This document shows positions 23,201 through 33,780 of a stretch of 64,000 nucleotides of DNA, piece by piece. Below the pieces are notes generated by a model. That model made no database searches. It had not been told where the DNA came from and saw only the letters and a program-made list of their open reading frames with translations. A program made the position numbers and the translations under genes. Origin of the DNA: Yamagishiella unicocca (taxonomy: Eukaryota; Chlorophyta; Chlorophyceae; Chlamydomonadales; Volvocaceae); NCBI GenBank assembly GCA_003116995.1, contig BDSL01000070.1, positions 434,001-498,000 on the forward strand, read 5' to 3'. Numbering within the stretch: position 1 is the first letter of the stretch; the number at the start of each line of letters is the position of its first letter.

Positions 23201-26200
23201 TGCTGGTGATGGCGGTGATCGCCCCCGGAGGGGTCGGGGGGTCGGGGTCGGCTCACGTTTGCGAAGTAGACGTAGCTGTCCACCGCCAGTGCCAGCCGCA
23301 GGCCGTTGCCCTCCCACGAGATGCCCGAGATGCCGCCGCCGGGGACACGCAGCGTGCGCAAGTGCTCGCCTGCGGTGGGGGGTGGGATTAGGTACGGTAG
23401 GGGGATGGGGCCGGGAACACCGATGGGGTGTGCGGTAATGTGGAAACGCAGCGCGGGGCGGGGGATGGGGTGGGGGGTGGGCCCAGACAGCGCAAGGGAG
23501 ATGCCAGCCGTTGCTAGCTGCTCCGGTCCCCTAGCTGGGTGTTTGATCCCGCGCCGCCCCCCTAGCTGGGTGTTTGGACCGCAATGATCCCTCTCAATTC
23601 CGCCGTTCCACAGCCACCGGCAACGGAGCGCAGCGGGCAGCTAGGAGGGCCTTCTGGCGCCTCTCCAACCCTTGGCTAGCCCCAGCCGTACCTCTCCTGA
23701 CACGTCCCTGCCATCTCTTGACACGTCCCTGCCCTCTCTTGACACGTCCCTGCCCTCCTCTGATACACGATAGACTAGCGCGACAGCATGGTCGCAGCTC
23801 ATGCAGCGGGTGCAGCCGCCTCACCCGACCAGGCCCTGGCCCACCCCTCCATTGCCGTCTTACCATGCGAGACCCCCCATATCGTTAATGTGCCTCAACC
23901 CCCCCCCCCAACACCACCACCACCGCCCCCAGCAACCGAGTCCCGAGGCTCACCGTTGTGGTTGTAGAATTGCACCATCCACAGCTCCCGCCCGTCCGCC
24001 ACGGCGCTGCTCATCTGGAAACCCGCCACCGCCAGGATCTGGAAATGGTTCCAAACAAGGGTTCGAAAAATTGGTCCGGTATGGTTCGAAACGGCCCGGA
24101 AAATGGTTTGAAGTGGTTCGAAATGGCAAGAACCGGCCGAGTGGGCGCGGAGGAGTTGGGGGGGGGGGACACGGCGACAGCGGCATTCACGATGGGACCT
24201 CCCGCGACGCAGGATACGGCTTTGTCGGGCCCCCTTGTCGCCCCCCCTCCAAACGGGCGTCATCGCAGCGGCAGTGCGAAACCACAGAGGGGAGATTATG
24301 AAGCCGTTGCGTTGCGTGCAAACCCCCAAGCTGCGAGAGCTTTCGACCAGCTTTGGAATTGCTACACGTGCTTCCAGGCGTGCAGTCGAGGGAGCCAGGG
24401 AGGGGATGTAAAGGGAGGAGCAGCACTCGGGGCGAAGCAGCACTGGCAGCAAAGCAGCCGTGTGCGGTCCTCGTCGCCCCCTGCTTTGCAGCACACAGCC
24501 ACGCGCACCACCGCTGTGGCCACTCCTGTGCAGCACCAACGGAGCTCGCCGCCTGCCTCCGCACAGGGCCGCAACCCCGTACCTCCCGTCACCCAACCCC
24601 TCACTCACCGTGCCGTTCATGTTCCACTTGACCTTGACCGGCTTGATGCCCGTGTCGATGCACACGGCGTTGTCGTCGGACTCGTAGCGCATCAGCTGCA
24701 CAGCGGCACGGGCGGAGCGGTGAGGAGGCGGGGGCAGCAAGCGCGGGAGCAGGGTGGGAGGTGGGGGCAGGGGTGGGAGGCGGGAGCAGCAAGCGCGGGA
24801 GCAGGGGCGGGAGGCGGAGCAGTGGGCAGGGTTGCAAGGACAACCCGTGTACGAAGGAAAAACCGTTTGGAACAGACGTTTCGAGATGGGGAGGGTGGGG
24901 AGGGCGCGGAGGTGCAGGAGGATACCCCTTCTGTAACTCCCCCCATCCGCCACACACACACCCCTTGCTTCCGGCCCCCCACGCCTCCTGTAAACCCCCC
25001 CCCGGTCCCCACCTGCATGCGGCCGTTGTCCAGGCAGATAGCCAGCACGGGGCAGTTGGGCTCAGCGTAGCCCTCCACGCCGTCGTACCACTCCACGCCG
25101 ATGATCTTGGAAGCGCCTGCGGGAGTGTCGGGAGCGCAGGAGCGGGTGTGGGCGCCGGAAAGGGAGGGGTAGCGAGGGGGGAGGGGGAACCGACCAGCCT
25201 CTTCCGGCGGCGACACCAGCCCTCCCGCACCCCACCCCCATGTCTAGTAACCGGTTCTTATACACCCCCCCAATCGGCGATTCGGTGCCTGCGCCGTGCG
25301 ACACCAGGCAAAGCCCTGGGTCCCCTCGCTCCCCCCCGCCCCCCGTGCGACACCAGGCAAAGCCCTGGGTCCCCTCGCTCCCCCCCCCCCGAGCGACACC
25401 AGGCAAAGCCCCGGGTCCCCTCGCTCCCCCCCCCGCCCATCCCGGCCGCACCCGCGTAGCCTTCGTTGCAAAACAGCGGCACCTTGGCCACTCCGTTGCC
25501 GTTGCCGTCGTACACCTGGACCTCGCCCTGCGGCGTGGCGAACAGCAGCAGGCGGCCGTCCGGCGACCACTCCACCAGCGCCAGCTCCATACCGAGCTCC
25601 TGCGAGGGGGGGTACGTAAGAGAACCGCGAGGGGGGGGGGTTGATAAGAGAATCCGCGAATCCACGGGGGGGGGTGGCATACAAACCGTTGACGCGAAAA
25701 GGACAGGATAGTTGGCGAGGGGGGGGGGGAAAGAGGAGAGGAGGCCCGGGAGCAGGGAGGGGCGAGGAGGGGCTGCCTCAGTAAAGGGGGTTTGTGCGGA
25801 GGTCAGGATGTTTTGGGTAGGCGGGCTTGGCCGGTGTGCGCAGCGGGGTGTGCGTGTGTGTTTCGCAGCGTGCCTTGGTGAAGCGAAAACCATTCCCGCC
25901 TTCCGCCGCCACCCGGCAGAGCTAGGCACCGCGGATCGCGCGCCTCCCCCCCCCCCGACATCAAACCCCCCAGACATCTCCCAACAGGCCCCTCTCTCTC
26001 TCGCACCCACCCATACACACACACACACCTACCCCCCCACAAACAGAGCTCTCACCTTGCCCCACAGGCGGTTGCCGTCCACAGACCCCACGATGACTGC
26101 TCCGTCCTCATAGATTATGCAGATCTTCTCACCGTTGGAGGTCCACTTCATGTCCTTCACCACGGACTTGTTCCTGACGAGGGACGGGCAGCACGGGGAG

Positions 26201-27812
26201 CACGTGGGAGGGGTTGGGCGGAATTCCTAGCACCGCGACACAAGCCACCAGGACACACAAGCCACCAGGGCACACAAGCTACCAGGGCACACAAGCCACC
26301 AGGGCACACAAGCCACCAGGGCACACAAGCCACCAGGGCACACGGGCGCAACCCCCCGATTGGGGCAAGAGCCCTGAGACCCGGTCGCGTGGCGGTTGGC
26401 CAGACGACCCGGTTACGCGACATAGGAGACGGAGGGCAGAAACTAACCGGCCGATAGCCGCGTGCGGGGAGGGGCGCTGTGTTGAATCGGCGTGAGGGAG
26501 CGTAGGAACGAAATGCGCTATCCGGTAGGCTGGTATCCACGTGGCAACGTCCCTAGCGCGCCCCAACACGCGGCGCGTGTTTGTGCTGCCCAGCCATGTT
26601 CCTTTGGGATGTTGGTCGAAGGGTGCAACCATGTTCCCAGCCGTGTTCCCAGCCATGTCTCCCAGCCATGTTCCCAGTACTAAGAAACCATTGTTGCCTG
26701 CCAAACATTCCAGCCGAGTCGTGGGCGATTGTGGTGCAAGCCCACCGTGTGCGAACGTGTTGCTTGAGGCGCAGGCGCGGTAGGGGCTACTGAATGTTGC
26801 CACGTGGCATCGAACCACCACGCAGGACGGAGGCGCACAGCGGAGCTCTTCAAACCTGCCCGTAACACGGCCGTCGTGAATCGGAAGCCCCCACGCTTGC
26901 ATCGCCGGCGCCTGGCGCAGTCCCAGTGGGGACCCACGGCCCTTGCGACACTGCGCTTAGTGAGCGTGGCTTCGTGACTGTACGACTCCCTGTCCCTAAA
27001 TTTACAACACCCCGCCCCCGTGCCGGCCGATTCGCGCGATTTTTATGCACGGCAGTCGCACAGTACATGTGCCAGTGCAACTTAGGACACTCCATGCTTG
27101 CGCCTCCATCCGTGCTGTGTCCTTGTATCCCCACACCTAAGGGTCTTTGGTCCCGGTGACGCCCACCTCATGCTGCAGATGGAGCTCGTATCGAAGCCAT
27201 TCCATAATGATGCCAGAAACGCGCACATTGGTGCAACTGGAATCATTGCGGCTGGCAGCCCTGCCCCGTCCGTCCCTCCCAGCCCGTCCTAACCCCCAAC
27301 CCCCACCTGTTGTTGATCATCTCCTCAAACCACATTCCTTTATGGAGCATCCACACGATGATAAGTCCAAATTCATCGCTGGTGGTGAGCTTCTGGAACG
27401 CGTTGTTCCAGCACACGCACATGACCGCGCCATTGTGCCCCTCCAGCGTCTGGTTCAGCGACAGGTTGCCTCCTGGCGGCCCTCCCTCTTTCTTTCCTTT
27501 CACATCCTTGCTGGTGGTACCATCTAGTCGGAGGACCTTCAGGGCGGAGGCGCATGGGCAAGTGTCGCCGAAACAGGCGCGGCACGGGACTTCGAAGCCC
27601 TCGCATGCTGGCCCCTCACCTTAAGCAGGCCGCTCTCCCCACCGCACGCAATCCAGCCCTGGTCCGTGTTCCATGATATACAGCGCAGCTTGACATTGTT
27701 TGGGATAGCAATCTTCTTGCTGCGCGGAGGCAAAAGGCGCGGGTGAACAAATGCGGAACTCCAACTAAGCCCAACGCGAAGGACTGCGCACTGACCTAAG
27801 GTAAATGAACAT
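11379..27812 (-). CDS. IFT121: Intraflagellar transport protein IFT121 (WDR35), complete, 25 exons
   Basis: Peripheral subunit of the IFT-A complex for retrograde transport and membrane-protein entry in flagella. Exons: 27796-27812, 27620-27719, 27307-27536, 26056-26173, 25452-25599, 25013-25116, 24609-24695, 23954-24038, 23257-23369, 22628-22810, 22187-22261, 19659-19754, 19163-19246, 18473-18649, 17922-18059, 17332-17564, 16535-16757, 15777-16052, 14791-14988, 14348-14416, 14120-14185, 13668-13871, 12857-13108, 12185-12388, 11379-11579. All joins are GT-AG with agreeing phase, giving about 1226 aa, normal for the family. A 17-nt first exon encodes MFIYLS and joins to [17 protein letters not shown], the hallmark WDR35 start. 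WD40 repeats are followed by TPR-like helices and a C-terminal zinc site. The least certain point is the donor of exon 24, which lies in a tandem repeat. Confidence 0.96.
12078..12210. repeat. 41-bp tandem repeat spanning the IFT121 exon 24 donor
   Basis: On the minus strand, GGAGGACCT, then GGCGGCAGGGAGCAG and GTGGGGGGCAGGT recur three times at a 41-bp period. The first unit supplies the end of exon 24 and its GAGCAG|GTGGGG donor (12185). The next two carry identical donor sequences inside the intron. Confidence 0.75.
13530..13606 (+). repeat. Intronic dispersed repeat, copy 1
   Basis: GGTTTCGAGGAAGACCCGTGG, then AAAAAACCGTTTAGGACAGACG and TTTTGAGATGCATGCTGGAGAACTGGG with small gaps. Near-identical 75-bp copies lie at 17616-17689 and 59514-59588, and a shorter one at 24834-24896. 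All sit in introns of IFT121 (minus) or NAA25 (plus) and all have the same genomic orientation. Confidence 0.8.
15298..15312 (+). repeat. Homopolymeric G tract in IFT121 intron
   Basis: An interrupted G run within a G-rich intron. Similar runs at 11273, 19347, 25640 and 25718 make these introns prone to G-quadruplex formation on the plus strand. Confidence 0.6.
16436..16530 (+). repeat. Intronic minisatellite CTCCTGCACTGCCAGCC
   Basis: About four to five imperfect copies of CCCCTCCTGCACTGCCAG end directly at the donor of IFT121 exon 17. Confidence 0.75.
16846..16985 (+). repeat. Intronic minisatellite, about 29-bp unit
   Basis: About five copies of GGTGAAGGCCCG(A/C)CCTCAG followed by CCTGTCC(C/A)(G/A)A. 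It lies in the IFT121 intron before exon 17. Confidence 0.75.
17080..17165 (+). repeat. Tandem duplication, about 40-bp unit
   Basis: TTCGATCAACCCTGCCCTGC plus CGCTGCCGACACCCTCCCC occurs twice in tandem in an IFT121 intron. Confidence 0.8.
17616..17689 (+). repeat. Intronic dispersed repeat, copy 2
   Basis: Same 75-bp unit as 13530-13606 and in the same orientation, between IFT121 exons 15 and 16. Confidence 0.8.
18661..18850 (+). repeat. G/T-rich intronic minisatellite
   Basis: GGGTTGAGGGGTTGAGGGG-type units of 20-30 bp vary in length. It lies between IFT121 exons 13 and 14. Confidence 0.75.
20241..20274 (+). repeat. (CA)n microsatellite
   Basis: About 17 CA units immediately before the first 678-bp direct repeat. 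A second (CA)n run follows the second copy at 22160-22178. Confidence 0.95.
20273..22166. mobile_element. Pair of 678-bp direct repeats in IFT121 intron
   Basis: 20273-20950 and 21489-22166 appear identical (offset exactly 1216 bp), flanking 538 bp of unique sequence that includes a (TAC)n-rich stretch at 21230-21290. CA tracts border the outer ends. The layout resembles a terminal-repeat retrotransposon in miniature, but the repeats do not begin TG and end CA clearly. I find no convincing primer-binding site or polypurine tract. A recent segmental duplication within the intron is equally possible. The whole unit fits in the intron before exon 12, 20 bp inside the exon 11 donor. Confidence 0.7.
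22840..23060 (+). repeat. Degenerate GGAAGGCATCAG/GGAAGGTATTAG repeats
   Basis: Short 12-24-bp units repeat through the IFT121 intron between exons 9 and 10. Confidence 0.65.
23695..23765 (+). repeat. 19-bp tandem repeat
   Basis: Three to four copies of TGACACGTCCCTGCC(A/C)TCTC in an IFT121 intron. Confidence 0.8.
25293..25432 (+). repeat. About 38-bp tandem repeat
   Basis: Three to four copies of GCGACACCAGGCAAAGCCC followed by GGGTCCCCTCGCTCCCCC, with variable C-run length. IFT121 intron between exons 5 and 6. Confidence 0.85.
26238..26345 (+). repeat. 15-16-bp tandem repeat
   Basis: Seven to eight copies of CACACAAGCCACCAGGG in the IFT121 intron between exons 3 and 4. Confidence 0.85.
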
Positions 27813-28136
27813 GGCTGCCTACTGTTTTGTCACAAGCCCGAGGGCGCAAGGAAGTTTAATGGAGTTTACAGGTCAACATCCTAAGCGTCTAATGCTGCGT
27901 GTCGATAACCTCAACAGCAGAAGCAAATGTCTGGCAATATAGCGTATATTAACAACAAAGCCGTGCCGACATACTTCTTGGGAACCGGCACGATAGTACG
28001 AAGAAAGCTCTGAAGTAAATGCGCTGTGTTCGTCGGTATGGATGCGGGAGCCTGCACCCGTATATATAGCTCTGACTGTCTTTTCTATGAAACGTCAAAC
28101 CATTAAACTGTTTATATGTGCACAATACAGCCGCGA
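27813..28136. promoter_or_regulatory. IFT121 upstream region, probable former bidirectional promoter
   Basis: 324 bp separate the IFT121 ATG (27812, minus) from the ATG of the NAA25 relic (28137, plus). A TATATATAG sequence at 28061-28069 lies about 70 bp before the relic ATG. From about 27990 the sequence is similar to the region just upstream of intact NAA25 (from about 55350), for example around TGCGCTGTG and GATGC. So the relic carries promoter sequence as well as exons. Confidence 0.5.
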
Positions 28137-28428
28137 AATGTCAAAGCTGCCGCAGGACATGAAAGCATTTGACCGGAGGTAACACATATCCACTAATTCA
28201 GAACTGTATGATGCGGACTCGGGCCACCCCGTTGCTGGACAGCGCTGTCGGCGTGCTGGATCGGCATGCGTTTCGGCACCACATGCGCGCCTGGGGAACG
28301 TGCACCGCTGGCCTTCATGGCGGGGCGCTGCAAAGCTATCGTTGAAGGCGTCCCAGACATCGAACTGTGTAGGAACGGTTAGGGGCTTGGACGGGAGCTG
28401 TAACCACGAAGAAGCATTCAGGTACGGC
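28137..28428 (+). pseudogene. Truncated NAA25 5' copy (exons 1-2)
   Basis: CCGCGAAATGTCAAAG and the following bases match the start of intact NAA25 at 55483-55498. The relic begins MSKLPQD, like MSKRPKD, but hits a stop after about 14 codons. Similarity continues through the position of intron 1 (AACTG(T/G)A...GTGCGGA(C/T), GGGCCACC, TGCT(G/G)(G/C)ACAGC) and exon 2, to the CGAAGAAGCA(T/A)(T/A)(C)CAG|GT donor. The exon 2 acceptor is lost (CATGGCG in place of CATGGCAG) and exon 2 has in-frame stops. Nothing downstream matches later exons. A dead partial duplicate. Confidence 0.75.
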
Positions 28429-28639
28429 TTTGGGTGGATCACGTTGCAGTGGGCCAAGAGGACAGCGGGCGAAGGAGACACAGCAAATCCGTGCAGAGCA
28501 CAGTACACACACACCAGGCGCGCCCAAGAGTCCGAGGCCCCACAGGCCGCGCGACGGGCAGCACCAGCAGATGTGCTGAAGAAGCCGAGGGGAAACCCAA
28601 GGGGCAAGCTCGCCCGCATAGCCCCCGCAACTACGAAGG

Positions 28640-28790
28640 GCCGTCAGCGCCACCATCATGTGCAACAGCGGCACCGCGTCCACTGCCAAGCGCCACTGCA
28701 AAACGCATCGCATCCGCTGCCAAGCACCACTGCCATGCGCTACCACATCCACTGCCAAGCATCACTGCCAAGCGCCGCCAAGTAATAGCT
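28640..28790 (+). repeat. Degenerate CACTGCCAAGC repeats
   Basis: About six spaced copies of (A/C)CACTGCCAAGCG(C/T) with CGCATC linkers follow the NAA25 relic. Confidence 0.7.
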
Positions 28791-29305
28791 CTTTGTGAGC
28801 ATCCTCCAGCCGCTGCACGCACGCACCAAATGCGAGCCTACTGGGGGAGTTTACTTGAGAGGAAACCAGCTGGTCGGCACTGGCTGGGGGGTGGTGAGAA
28901 GACCCGGTTACACGAGATAGGAGACGGAGGGAGGGGGGTGCGAGGGGGGTTTGGGGTGCGAGGTAGGATGCACGCGGGAGATATAGATCCCAGCGAGCGC
29001 AATGTCGATCTAAGTGGGAAGATGAGGTCGAGGGCGATTACGACACCTGGTGCGGTCCTGTCCCGGCGGAGCTGTCATGTAGCTCATTTTACGAACGTGC
29101 GCGCCACCACAAGTTGCTACTAATAACGCGCGCGCAATCATGAGTCGCCCTCAGCGACACTCCCATATCGCTCCACGTTAATATCGCGAATGAAATTTAG
29201 GTACAGATCACCGCGCGAGGCACAGACTAAGTAACGAAGGTAGGTCTGGCGCTCGAGGAGCTAGCGCAGTAGATTGCACGCATCACCGTACAGGCGCCAG
29301 GCAGG

Positions 29306-29620
29306 GTGAGCGTCTGGGTGCCTAAATCTCGCTCGTGGCAGTGCAGGGTGGACGTTGAACATATCATGCATGTCTGGAATTACTATTTGGGGGGGCCATT
29401 TAGGATATCTCCCCCGCATATTTGGGGAGGCCATTTAGGATACCTCCCCCGCATGGTTGGTGCCGCTGTTTGTGCTCTGGCCCCTTGGTCGGGGTTTCTG
29501 GTTGTTTGCCATATCTCGATCGACTGGTTTGTTCTTCTTCCTGTGTCTCTTTCAATTTCAGGCGGTGCGCCCGATGGCTCTACCTTATGGTCTGGGGCGG
29601 CCCACTGTAACAGTTACTAA
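29306..29620 (+). mobile_element. LINE 3'-end fragment (family A)
   Basis: Ends GGGGCGGCCCACTGTAACAG after the shared GGCGGTGCGCCCGATGGCTC block. Near its 5' side a 34-bp unit (GGGGAGGCCATTTAGGATA) is tandemly duplicated at 29388-29452. Confidence 0.55.
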
Positions 29621-29699
29621 TACGCTTACGAGAGTCTCTTCTAGGTCCCGTAACTAACCCATCTACGTCTTTCTCCATCCCGCCTCCTCCTACGTCGCT

Positions 29700-30480
29700 C
29701 GTGCACCACTAGCTTCTCGGCCCCCCTTCCAAACCAATAGCAGGCGCATCCAGCTCTGGGCGGGGCATCGCCTCAGCCAGCCTTTGGGCTGGGGCCTGGG
29801 ACCTAGCTGCCGCTGCCGCAGCCAGCCGCTCCCTCCACCAGCCCTCCGAGGGGCCTCAGTGGTGGCGACCCCGAGTGGGGTGCGGCCTGGTGCTCGGCGG
29901 CCTGCCGCTGCTCGAGGGCGGACCCGCGGGTCTGCTGAGGGCCTCCGCCGGGCTGCCAGCGCAGCTGCTACTGCTACAGCCGCTGTCGCACTCATCCAAG
30001 GCTAGCGTGGGCGCCTTGCACCGGCCTCAGGTGGATGCGGTGGTCATGGACTAGCACATGTTTTGCGGGGTTGCGATGCCGGTAGGTGGTGGCTTGGCGA
30101 ATGGCAAGGGAGAGGGGCCGGGGGTCAAAGTTCGACTGCTGGGACTTTAGCTGTGACACCTGGTCACTGGTACGTAAACGTCTGGTTTACCAATGTCCTG
30201 CCATCGGTTGGAGGTTGGACCGTAGCATTGAGTTACGTCATCGCTTGGTAATGGCGGGCTGCTGCCAGCTGGATGGGCAGCCTGTCGCTGTCAAGCAAGT
30301 ACGGCACCTGGCCGGTCGGATACGTGGTCCGTCAATTGTCTCTAATCGGTAGTTCTTACCACCACCACTCGGATACATACCACGCTTTGAGTAATAAACA
30401 GATAGCTACGAAGCTGCTGAACGTTATTCCGAATGTTCCTGTCACCACATCGTTGCCTTGATCACATCGCTGGCTCGCTC
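29700..30480 (+). other. Unassigned repeat-rich stretch with a possible kinase-like scrap
   Basis: Open frames are short and compositional. One at 30086-30352 contains LDGQPVAVKQV, similar to the DGQPVALKV strand of the kinase exon at 1.77 kb, but no Gly-rich loop precedes it. I would not call a gene. Confidence 0.15.
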
Positions 30481-30982
30481 TGGCCATCCACACATCGCAT
30501 CAGCCCCATTAGCACCTTGCCCAAGGCCCTATGGCGTCAGAGTATAGGACGCCTGCCGCCCAGTCCTTTGCCATTGTAAGACTTCACTGCGAGCTCCTTG
30601 CTTCTGTGAACCAATGGCCTTTTGCCAAGCCCTTCATCCTGCCTTCCACGCAGCTGCCCCAACAATCACCCTTCCTACCTACCGCCACCATGCCAGCCAG
30701 TTCCCTTCGCCGCTTTCAAGGCGAGCCTTGCATATGGTCTGGTTCCTAACGCCTCTGGGGGCGTCTGCTGGCTGCTAGCGCTGGCTTGCCTCCTTGTCTC
30801 CGTTATACTTGTGGTGAGCTGTCACATCTTGGTCTTTGTCCGTGTGGGGTGCTGTCCGCAGTGTCTTGCTTGCTGCTCTGGAATGCCGTTTGTGCTACTA
30901 TTCCTTTTGCTGGTTGGCGCGGTGGTTGGCACGTCCGTGTGGGTTGCGCCTGTTCGTGGTTCGGCCCACTGCCACTTGCTTG

Positions 30983-31300
30983 TTGTAACGGTTACAGTGG
31001 GTTCCAGACCAAAAGGTAGAACCATCGGGCACATCACCGGACACTGAGGAAGACAGAGGAGACAGAGACCGAGCGACGAGCACCGGAACAAAGGCAAACC
31101 ACAACAACACCAATCGACAGGCCGTAGGCAAGAAGAGCAGCAGCCTGCACCCCAGGGGGAATTTGCACTAGGAGCTCCCTAATCAGGAACCTGTTGTATC
31201 CTGGGCACTACGAGGATGTGTCGAGAATGGACATCCACTTGCAAGTCCTTTTCGTTAAGGCGTAGTACAACAGAACCGACCACCAACCAACCAACCGTTT
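30983..31300 (-). mobile_element. LINE 3'-end fragment (family A) split by a solo LTR
   Basis: Starts TTGTAACGGTTACAGTGGG and follows the 6001 copy in reverse, including CCCAGGGGGAATTTGCACTA and AATCAGGAACC. It is interrupted at 31192-31272 and resumes at GAACCGACCACC. The 6.2-kb copy reads straight through this point, which defines the insertion precisely. Confidence 0.65.
31192..31272. mobile_element. 81-bp solo LTR with GAACC target duplication
   Basis: The element begins TGTTGTA and ends TACAACA (7-bp inverted ends, TG...CA). It is flanked on both sides by GAACC (31187-31191 and 31273-31277). The uninterrupted homologous site at about 6205 has GAACC once. These are the hallmarks of a solo long terminal repeat from a very short-LTR retrotransposon. 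The insertion is younger than the LINE copy it splits. Confidence 0.75.
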
Positions 31301-31819
31301 TGTGGTGCCTGGCGGTTGGCTGTGCTTTTGCGTCTTGGCTGATGTTTTGGGCGGGGTGGCGTTTGTTGTGCCTTTCGAGGCTTTCCTTTGCTCTTCGGGG
31401 CGGCTGCTGGCTTCAGCCCCGGCTGTCGTATGGTGCGGCCCGGCATGGGCCTTTCCTCTTGTCCTGGGTTCGCCCGGGCTTGGGGACACTGTACCATCTC
31501 GTCAGCTGGCGCACCTGCTGTCTTAAGTGATGTATGGGACAGTGTAACAGGCGTGTGAGTGAGCAACTGATTGGGGCTGGGAGTGAGGGGGTGACATAAG
31601 CGTAATGGTAGGAAGCCGCAGGCAACCCCAGATGTATGGCTGGCCCACCAGCTGCCTTGAGCTGTGTGACAATGTAATCCAAATCATCGTATGCTGGTAA
31701 TTGGCTCGGTGATTATGACGCCAATGATAATGTTGAGGCTGGTGTACCTGTCGCATTCCACAAATTGTCGATTACGGCAGCACTGGGAACACAGCAATGG
31801 TCAAGCATAGCGGCTCTCG

Positions 31820-32170
31820 TTGGATTTTCACAACGCAGCATTACTTGCTATTAAAGTCATTTTCCTTTCATCGCGCCCATGTTTTGTCTTGAGGGGCGCC
31901 CATGGAGTTGGTGCTGTAAGACCATGCCCGGCTTTTCGGGGCCTTGACCTTAAATGTGAAGACATATTGGCGACGAAAGATTACTGCATACTCTTTAGCA
32001 GTTCACATGTGACTCAATCGCTGGCTCGCGCACCTTTTGGATTTAAGTTTTCGAACTCGGAGGCTCCAACGACTCTTGCGGCGCTTGTTGGATTACCGGA
32101 CAAGTTCAAGGTCAAGTTTTCAGGATCACTTTCACACGCGGCAGCTGGATATGTCGGGCAGCACCGTTGA
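31820..32170 (+). CDS. Unrecognised open frame, 116 codons
   Basis: The second half (DILATKDYCILFSSSHVTQS, later GLPDKFKVKFSGSLSH) has protein-like composition and no repeat character, unlike its neighbours. I do not recognise a family. It lacks convincing splice partners on either side. It could be a single-exon gene, an orphan exon or chance. Confidence 0.2.
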   Translation: MDFHNAALLAIKVIFLSSRPCFVLRGAHGVGAVRPCPAFRGLDLKCEDILATKDYCILFSSSHVTQSLARAPFGFKFSNSEAPTTLAALVGLPDKFKVKFSGSLSHAAAGYVGQHR

Positions 32171-32329
32171 CGCAAAGCCAAGTACCTCGGCAAGCAAACA
32201 GTACAGATTTCATTCCCGTGTTGCACCTTTGACGGTCTGATATGATCTGGCCGGATAAGGTAAGGTCTGCGTGCCCCTGGGCGGGTTTGTCGGGTTGGCA
32301 AACATCTAGGAGGATTTGGGCTTGCCTCG

Positions 32330-33020
32330 CGTGTATGGCGGTCCCCGGAGGATATGGAGACGTCTAGGCAGGGACTGCGCGTGACTTGGCGGACCTACGG
32401 GGACCATACTGGAGCGTGTTGGAAGGCAGGGGTCTTAGGGGCAGTGTCAGGAAGCCCAGGAACGCTGGGTGAGCATCGCTGCTCCACCTACCAACCAACC
32501 CTAGCCAGTTCCGGTCCACGGCCCAGGGTCGCTACCATACATGCATAGTTAAAGGGGGCTATACTGGAGCGCGCTGGGTGCCGAGGGACTTTGGGCCAGC
32601 TTTGCTGGGTCGGTGAGCATCACCATTCCCTCCTGCAGTGAGCCATCCACTAAACAATGTCACAGCTAAACACGTGACCCTGAACCCACGACAGACGTGC
32701 CGTGAGCTGACAAAATACAGCCCGAGCCGCGTTCCGCCGCTCCTTAAGTCCCCTAAAAAAGGCGCGAGCGAGTCGTACACGTATCGGCGAGTCGCATCTC
32801 CGACATGCCGAGTATGCTTCTCGGACGGAGTTCCGGAACACGAACAAACTAATTGCAAATGGCTAAGCACTAAGACGTCTGCCATAACATGAATCCTACA
32901 GTTACGCCTATTGGCGTGTCAACAATCCTTGCAAGGTGCCACAGATAACATTAAGCATCGCGCCCTAGGTTCCCTACCAGAGTTGTCCATTTGCCGGGGA
33001 CCAGACGGGCGCGCGCTGGC
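32330..33020. other. No gene seen
   Basis: Contains two diverged copies of a motif around GGGGACCATACTGGAGCG / GGGGGCTATACTGGAGCGCG (about 32399 and 32555), each followed by a GGTGAGCATC(G/A)C stretch. This suggests an old duplication. No coding support. Confidence 0.3.
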
Positions 33021-33079
33021 TGGGTGGCAGAGGGCTTTGGGGGTAGCATTAAGTAAGGAGCTCAGGAATGCTCGGTGCG

Positions 33080-33780
33080 TGAGCATCGATGCTCTACCCT
33101 GCAGTGAACGAACACTGCAACTGTGTGCATCATGTTGCTCACCCATAGCGTGCCATGTCACCACACCCGCCGCAACAGCGGCCATATCACGTACAGCAGC
33201 TCTAAACGAGTCCTTCGTTTGCCATCCAAGGCGCTTGTGGGCGGGGCGGCAAATACCTTATAGGCGGATCAGCAGCGATGCTAGGGGTACGTATCACACA
33301 TATTCCAGATGATCAATGGAAGGGAAAGCTGCGCTTGTGTGCATATGCATTCCGTTGCTCACCCACGAACTGTTTGCCATGCATGTCGGCATGGTCGCTG
33401 TACGTAATCGCGGCCACTTACAGCCTTAAACGATTCCTTTGCAGGGACTTTTGTATGCGGCGAATGGCTTATAGGCGGTCCAGCAGCGGCGCTAGCGGCA
33501 TCACATATCCCAGGTGAGCGGAGGGAGGGGAGGCTGCACTACTTGTGCACATCATCACGTTGCTCGCCAAGCAACTGGATGCATGGGTGCCATGCCGCCA
33601 CTCGCGCTTCAACAGCGGCCACGAACTTTAAGCCATTAAACGAGTCCTTACCAAGGGACTGCAAAGAAATGGTATGGGCGGACTAGCTAGCAGCGGCGCT
33701 AGGGGCATCTTGTATCCCTGGTTGTCAGTGGGAGACTTGTACATTGACTACTTTGCAACATCATGTTGATCGCCAACTGC
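33080..33780. repeat. Diverged tandem array, about 205-bp period
   Basis: Three to four units share, in order, CATCA(T/C)GTTGCTC(A/G)CC, CAACAGCGGCCA, TTAAACGA(G/T)TCCTT, a TATAGGCGG segment and CAGCAGCG(G/A)CGCTAG(G/C)GG. Strong divergence indicates age. No open frame spans the array. Confidence 0.6.

Larger units (their letters stand above)
17922..27812 (-). other. IFT121: IFT121 WD40 half (exons 1-15)
   Basis: Residues 1 to about 585. Repeat landmarks include [12 protein letters not shown] with [62 protein letters not shown] and [15 protein letters not shown]. The spacing fits two beta-propellers, as in other IFT-A WD-TPR subunits. The final strand block ([20 protein letters not shown]) closes the second propeller. 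No residue looks inactivating. Confidence 0.85.

Noticed and set aside
30245..30352. Second kinase gene (LDGQPVAVKQV)
   Set aside because: One short strand-like match without the Gly-rich loop or catalytic motifs; too weak.
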